Assembly (NCBI GenBank): GCA_963930735.1
Contig: OZ005740.1
Span: 331,729,973 to 331,793,972, forward strand
Direction of reading: 5' to 3'
Source: Dioctria linearis
Lineage: Eukaryota; Arthropoda; Insecta; Diptera; Asilidae
DNA: 64,000 nucleotides
Part shown: piece after piece, positions 57,161 through 64,000 of the stretch
Position numbering within the stretch: the first letter of the stretch is position 1
How the letters are laid out: each line of letters starts with the position of its first letter
Notes under the pieces: model-generated
What the model saw: the letters and a program-made list of their open reading frames with translations, nothing else
The model's database searches: none
Told to the model about the DNA's origin: nothing
Program-made: the position numbers and the translations under genes

Positions 57161-60100
57161 TATGCATAGGTATATCTATTACAATAAAAATAACTATTGA
57201 TATATATGTATATCTACAAGTATTCCTTCTTGATTTCTAAAGGTCCTTGCTTGATCATTAACTAATAACTATTGTTGAAGCTTTTGTACATTCCCTCGTA
57301 TTTCATTCTAAAAAAAAAAATCACCGAAATATATACGCTATTTCATATCATCTTTGTATATTTATTATCCAAAGTTATGGAAAGTTAATGTCAATTTTAA
57401 TAGCCAAAGCTGCGAAGATGACGGACGATTTGAGCTTGCCACTCAACAAAGATCACCTTAACATGCCAGTCCTTGTGGATGTTTTTTTTTTTTTTTTTTT
57501 TTAAATCTTGATTTTTTGGCTTTTTGCTTTTCTCACAGACAGATGTTAATAAGTGAAAGTCGAATATTATCTTAGTTAATCTACGTCTAATATCCTGTGA
57601 AGCTCTCCAAGAATTGGTTCTTGGACCATTGTTGCTAGGATAATATTTATAAATGACCTCCGGTAATATTTAGCTAGTTGTTGCTCTAGGCCTGTTATAA
57701 TACCAAAAGCTTATTATATTTAGAATACTTTTCCAACTTTTAATTTCTAAGGTGGCTAGCACATGTTCATTTAAGCATGTCCTCATTTGTAATAACTGCT
57801 TATTTTTTGACTTTGTAAGCACCGCTTACTGCAGAAACCAAAAAACATTTTTCTACGTTTCCGAAAGAATTATCATGATTTGGATAGGGAATAATTTACT
57901 AATAAACATTCGGAATGCGTGCGGTTCTCGCGACGTTTTTCAAAAAGTTATTAAGATACCATTTTTCTTTAACTCACACTACGCTTAAACGATCTCTACT
58001 CATCCCCGGTTCTTCTCACAATTTTTCGCTGTTATTTTAATATTTTTATTGAGGCTAAAATTCCGTTTTATTCAATTTTTCGATTTTCATTATATTAATT
58101 TTTTTTTTGTATTTTTCTCTACTCTGCTTTTTTCTGTTTTCTTGTTTGTATTTAAAATTATTCCCATCCAATTACACACAAATTTACAAACATATTTTAA
58201 CTGAGAGCCCAATAACACACGGTAAAACCGATTTTTCGTCTTCAAAAATAATAAATTGTCTACAAATTCCACAAATTTCGTAGGTGGTATATATATAAAA
58301 CTGCAAACAAATTTTCAATAATATTTTCTCATAAATTCAGTTTCCATGTACGTATGAGCATACATAAATCCAAACATACAGATGCATTACTTAGAAGTAG
58401 ATAATAACAAAAATTAAAAAATATCAAGACTTCCAGCATCGTACAACATAAATTAGATGAAAGTTGAATGAACGAAATTATGTATAATTTCGCAAAAATT
58501 TTGCTTGTGTCGACCTACACGAAATTACAGCGGAACTTCACCGCTTTATGAAATTTCTGTTTTTTTGTTATGTACGTATTCGTGCCGGGAATGGCACTGG
58601 AATAAATAATGCAGACGACGACGGCAGCTACATACTACTACTGCTATTCGCTAAAGAATACTTCATCATATGAGGATAGATGAATAGATACATTTCCGGT
58701 TAGTCATTTGTTCTATTTCGACACATGGACGTGTGAATTCTCTTACATTTTATGCGCAAGAGAATTGAAATAAATTATGTTAATGGATTGACGGTATTTT
58801 TAATGTTTATGACTGTCTGAAAGGTGGTGACTGTATTATTTCAGAAAATAAATATTTCATCAGCCAGTGATTATTATTATTGGTATACATATTGTTTAAG
58901 CGCACTTGACGAAAGAATGCTGATGTACGCTAAGACGTGTCGATTTTTATTTTAAAGCTTGAGATCTTAAAATTAATTTCATCTTATACCTATATACATC
59001 TACTACAAGGTGGTGTATAAGTTCCATGATTATTTTTATATTCATAAAATAAAGAAGATTTTCCGACTATATCTGCTGATTTTCTTTATCTCAGCGTCTG
59101 GTTCGAGCAGACTAAGTATTTCAAATCTAGTTCAAGCCCTCATTGAGTAAGTGATTTGAACTTGGGCAACTTTCTTCTTGAATTTACTTGATTTTGACAA
59201 GTAAAGTTAAAAAAAAACGTATTCCCTCTAACTAATCATAAATGGAGTGTAAAAACTTGTCAAAACAAAAACTTGACGGAGGGTAAAACTGGATGTTTTC
59301 GATTTTGCTTCGTTGTGAATCAATTTGTGTTCGAGTAGCTAGCAAGTTGCTCCAGCTCTTGATTTGGAACACCTCGTTTCTTATTTTTAAATACCAAAGA
59401 AAGAAGAAATTTTTTGTTTATACATAGATTGCAGGTTAAAGTTTAGGAGTTATATTTCGGTTAAGGAAAATTTTCTTTATATGTAATTCTGAAAAATTCG
59501 AAAGAAATGAGTAGATTTTAGTAATATGTTTTTCTGAGGGAAGTAGGTTAGTGAAAAATGTTAAAAGTGGATAAATATGGGCAATATATAACAATTTTGA
59601 CGTTCATAGTTCTTGTTGACCAAAACACGAAATTTACCATCGATACCAATACAACTCAGCATCAAAAAACGAAAACACTTACTCACAACATAACTGCAAT
59701 GTGTGCCATTGTCAATAAACAAAAATTACGTTTTTTTTTTTTACAACGGCACCTCCTGACTTAACTGAGAGTATACGGGTTAGGATCAGCTTCCTAACTG
59801 GACAAACTTAAAATCCTTGTGTTTATATTTCTATTAATAGATATTAATGTTTCTCCCCATCGAAGAACGTCCATCCAATGTGTTATTATTATTAATATGG
59901 CGAATGCGAGGCAGAGAATCCGCCTCTTATCTTGTCATTGAGCCAGACAAAGTATTGTTTCCTCTGTCATACAATTCCAGTGTATACGATATATGATCTG
60001 GTGAAAAAATTATCGTATGTCCTCTTCTTAAATACTGTGGCTTCCATAGGGAATATCTCTTTTACATTTTGACCTAAAGTTCCCTTTGTGATAGCATTGT

Positions 60101-60599
60101 TGTCATAAAACTTTTTCGCAGCTTGATTGAAATAAACTTTTTACTGGTCATTGATCATTCGTTTCATCACCCTTTGATCCCAATGGAAAAAAAATTGATG
60201 TTTCAACACCTGCATTGATAAAAAAAAAAAAAAAAAAAAAAAAACATGAATCTGAATAGCTGTCTACGATCAGTCATGCTCTAGTATACTGATCAAAACT
60301 TTCCCCACAATCAGGATGATCGGCTGTGGGTAAGAGCTTTCACAGTTTCCCAAAAGCACACCCAAATGTTTCTGCTTGTTGTTAGTAATGGTAGCAAAAA
60401 ATTCGCGGAGTCTAAATATTATTTTCGATCATCAAAAGTACATTTTGTCCCTGTTAAATGGATATCAACCAAACTTCGTTGGTGACATCACCAACATTCA
60501 TTTATTTTTGATATGGTCTCTTTTTCACTCGATACACTTTGCCACAGTTTCCCAATTTATTTAAGCCTATAAAAAAAATAGAATACAATTATTAGTGAT
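57161..60599. other. Gene-free stretch
   Basis: At 57590-57660 a sequence reading like the GVPQ..VLGPLL...FINDL RT block survives in broken frames, a LINE scrap. A T run lies at 57484-57502 and an A run at 60220-60244. No gene recognised. Confidence 0.45.
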
Positions 60600-60746
60600 T
60601 AGACAATGACCACCCGGCTTAGACGGGTCAATATAAGTTGGCTCAAAATGCCCTTCATGATTACATCAACTTGTTGTCCTTTCTGCCTTAGCCGGTGGAA
60701 CGAATACATCGACAAATTAACTACACACGCATTTTATTGCTGTACA

Positions 60747-60761
60747 CCCCCCCCCCCCCCC
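60747..60761. repeat. Poly-C tract (15 nt)
   Basis: An uninterrupted C run, unusual in this AT-rich window; prone to length error in assembly. Confidence 0.85.
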
Positions 60762-61297
60762 TCACCGGCCATCTATAAGTATCGTGCGGCAGAGCAGCAT
60801 CCAAACAGGCTCAATTAAAGATAAATCCAGAAGTGGCAAGCCAAAAGGACATAAAAATAATCTAGAAGAAAAAAATGCTCAAGTGCATCGATATGAATAA
60901 AACGATGTCAGTGCATAATGTGGCGACAAAGACAAAAAAAAATGTCGTTCAATGGTTCAGAGAGCGAAAAAAAGAAATGACATAAAGACCTTCAAAAAGT
61001 AAAAGAGACCTAGCGATAGTCATGCTGACATATATATAAATGGAATGCTCGTTGAACCAAAAATGCATGAAAGCAAATGGCACCAATTTTATGTTTTCTT
61101 TTCTTGAGGATTGGTGGCCAAAAAAGGAGCAACCATTCCCCTCATAGAACCGGACACATTTTGCGATAACTCTTACAACACTGTAAAATATACCATTCAA
61201 AATTGGATCCAAAACCGAATGGACCAAAGTTGAAATTCAATGATAGGCTCCACATAAGCCAAAATATTCATTAAAGGACCTTCACCAAAGAAGAGCC

Positions 61298-61640
61298 TAG
61301 ATATCTTGAGACTATCTAGGAATCAAATTAGAATCATTACAGGAGTCTTAACCGGACACTGCAAACTAAACAAACACATGTATCGGATATATCGGATATA
61401 TATATATATCATCCACTGATGAACATATGTATGTAGGCCATGTCTCGAAGAGGATGAAACATCTGAGCACGTCCACATTGCACATTGTAAATTCCCATTC
61501 CGGGTTTTTGGATCCATATTTCTTGAAGCCAGACGACTTCGAAGAAACTTCATCCAAAAAAATACTGCTCGTCCTAGGAAGTGTGAGATTGTTGGATGAA
61601 CTATACAGAAAGCGGTGTACAATAAGCCAATAAATGGCTG
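61298..61640 (+). mobile_element. LINE C-terminal fragment (CxxC...ETSEH motif)
   Basis: The frames read RLSRNQIRIITGVLTGHCKLNKH, then CRPCLEEDETSEHVHIAHC, then an Arg-rich end and a stop. This is the C-terminal cysteine motif region of R1/LOA/jockey-type LINEs, related to the minus-strand fragment at 51950. An ATAT microsatellite at 61394-61408 breaks the frame. Confidence 0.72.
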
Positions 61641-64000
61641 CAGTGCAAAGGCAATTCGCCCCGCTTAATTCCTTGATCTTAAATCTTAAAGAGAAATTGC
61701 TTAAGGTTCAGCAATATCTGCAGAACTGGCAACTTGGTAGCCTTTCGCACCAAACCATCCTTGTAGAAGAACTTTAAAAACAAAAATAGTCCCAAATTCT
61801 TTTGCGGTAAATTCGGTAATTCCCACTGACATGTATATTATGTAAATCTCCAAATAAGTTTACGACAGTTTGGTAGCATTGACAGTGAGAGCATACTTTC
61901 TGAAATCAAAATTGGTGCCACATGAAATAGGAGATCAGTCAGTCCATTTATATACATATCTGCATCTTAGTGATCACTACTAATCACATTGAGAACAAAC
62001 AGCAACTTTGTTATGCTTCTCAATAAAAAAACAAAAAATAATTAAATATTAAATGAGCGCTTCGAACATAGGTTCCGGAGTGATAACTAGAACTCTCATA
62101 TCTAGATCGTAATATATTCAATCATTAAGGTTATTCACCCGTTATTTCCTTTGAAATGCTAAAAATTATCTTCTATCGTAAACTATACTAATTTTTATCT
62201 ATCCATTACATAAAAAAAAACTCTGGCCTCTTTAAAACCCATAAAAATTATTATTTTTTCTTTTTCTTAAATGATAAAACACTGCAAATCTGGTAGAAGT
62301 GACATTAATGAATTGGTCTCCCGCGTTTGATGTTAACGACGTAATCACATCAAAGCTTATGCATTACCTACCTGATCATAAATTAACCCTCCTCTGGAGT
62401 TTCCTATAGGGGAGAGAGTTCATTGAACTTTAGGGTTCGTTCATTTAATGCACACCTTTTTCTGGAATTTTTATTTTTAGTCTCTACATCTTCTACAATA
62501 TATATACACACCCGAATGTTTTAAAATGTTGGAATGTAATAACATTTTCGTATAGATGTAGGTGATATTTTTATTTTATACTTTCATCATCATCATTTAT
62601 CTCCTGTTTTCTATCTAATTGGACGGACTTTTGAGCTACAAACGTTCAACAAAAGTAAAAAAATAAGAATGATTAACTTCAATACTATTTCAAGTTTTTT
62701 TTTCTAATTAATTAATTTTCATGAGTATCTCAATTAATATGGAACCATAGGAAATCAACACAGTTCCGATGATTTCATAAACGAACTTTATACTCAATCT
62801 GGCTTAAATGACTCACCACAGATATTTTGTCGAATGCCACACAATTGTATTGCTTCAGTCATTAAAATTGGAGACTTCACTGAGTCACGTTATTATTAGA
62901 CAGAGCAGCATCAAGACAAGCTTCTTCCTCCTCCAGCCAGACAGTGATGTTGCGCACAAGCTTATCTTTTGTATCTTTAAATCTATAGCTTGAAGCAATA
63001 ACACTAACTCGTTTTTCTCTCTCTAAATTTAGCATAGTACAATCGGGCGAGCAAAAACTAATCTTAGAAACTCGATCTGGTAGTAAAGTTGCAATAGTAA
63101 AGCTACCGTACCACACGTTCATCGTAGTGGCATGAAAAAAAAAAACTGTTTTTGATCGATTTTATTGATTACTCGCTGTGGGAACTCCATATATGTACAA
63201 AACTTTGTTCATAATATCTACGTCATCCTCAAGGAATTTCTTTATAATCTTTATTCAAATCCTGAGGGATACCCTCATCTTTTCAATTCGGCTGTTAACA
63301 CATAAAAAAAATTCCCTTCCAAAAATTTAAATTTTGATTTAACTACTTTAATGTCGTCGATCGCATCGTACTTTTCTTTTATCACTTTATTTAACTTTTG
63401 TGTTTAGTGCTACACTATAGATATATACGCAGAGATTATAAAAATGTAATAGACAAAGTAGGGTTTTCATCTAAAATTAGATCATCACATTTGCCCCCAA
63501 AAATTCTTACATAATACGAACCCAACAGCATCATTGACTTTTGGCTCAATAATGCTAGTCTAGTGTACATAGGATGGATGCTTCAATCCCTAGGAACTTG
63601 TGTAGCTGTTCATGCATAATCATGAGGGTGAAATTCAAGTGTTTACCGTCTGGAGCAAAAAAAAAAGGAAGAAAAAATAAGAAATATAGGCAGGCACATA
63701 GCAACTTGGATAAAAGATTAGATAAAAGAGCAGTTTCCTTACGTATGCATACATACATATACAAGTACATGTATGTATTTATTTGGGGATCCACCCTTAT
63801 TATATCATTATATTTATATATGCATGTATACTCTTATATGGCTAAACAATTAAAACAATTTCAAATTGAGTGGATTGATGCATGAATTGGCCTTTTTGAG
63901 TGGTGGAGATGATGTCTTTGTTAAGTGGTATTATTAAAATCATAAGAAAGAGCTGTAAATAAATGGTCAACAATCTAACCTGACCTCTACTATTCTATTA
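61641..64000. other. Gene-free stretch to the window end
   Basis: AT-rich. A minus-strand frame at 62877-63122 (81 codons) has ordinary composition and an acidic EEEE stretch but no recognised domain and no splice context; it is left unassigned. Microsatellite-like ACATACATATAC lies at about 63749. Confidence 0.4.

Overview
The window looks like a piece of a higher fly (brachyceran dipteran) genome, possibly tephritid-like. It is AT-rich, the coding introns are mostly 50-130 nt with GT..AG borders, and decayed mobile DNA of insect type fills most of it: jockey/CR1/I-like LINEs, a Ty3/gypsy pol, a BEL/Pao element with an envelope gene, and hAT-like, Tc1-like and PIF/Harbinger debris. The clade is inferred from gene structure and transposon families, not from a database match. 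I found no rRNA, tRNA or CRISPR.

Only two genes are certain, both on the + strand. The first, about 7.0-15.7 kb, encodes a TRIM37-type E3 ubiquitin ligase (RING, B-box, coiled coil, MATH, long low-complexity tail). I resolved ten exons; its second intron is 4.56 kb and is packed with transposon remains. The second, 22.8-24.2 kb, encodes a PP2C/PPM-family serine/threonine phosphatase of the PPM1F type. Six exons join in frame, but the last exon(s), which should carry the final metal-binding Asp, were not found. The two genes show no obvious functional link. An isolated ORF at 17.7 kb ending on a strong splice donor, and a possible 5' non-coding exon ending at 42.5 kb, are weaker gene candidates.

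Layout: 0-3.3 kb a degenerate LINE (minus strand); 3.3-6.2 kb small inverted-repeat elements; 6.2-6.8 kb a LINE 3' end; 7-15.8 kb TRIM37; 16-22 kb MITEs, LTR-like debris and a GC-rich repeat; 22.2-24.2 kb a GC-rich segment and the phosphatase; 24.2-31.8 kb foldback elements, inverted copies of repeats and two LINE 3' ends placed tail to tail; 31.8-34.5 kb a decayed BEL/Pao element with envelope remnant (minus strand); 34.9-37.5 kb two very long inverted repeats; 37.5-64 kb mostly non-coding DNA with MITEs, LINE scraps and a nested insertion cluster at 52-53.5 kb.

The most interesting signals are structural. (i) A 31-bp insertion made only of two head-to-head terminal repeats, flanked by a perfect 8-bp duplication, has a 727-bp relative elsewhere in the window with the same termini and its own perfect 8-bp duplication. 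(ii) A 1,023-bp near-perfect inverted repeat could fold into a long hairpin RNA. (iii) Insertions are nested three levels deep inside a LINE RNase H region.
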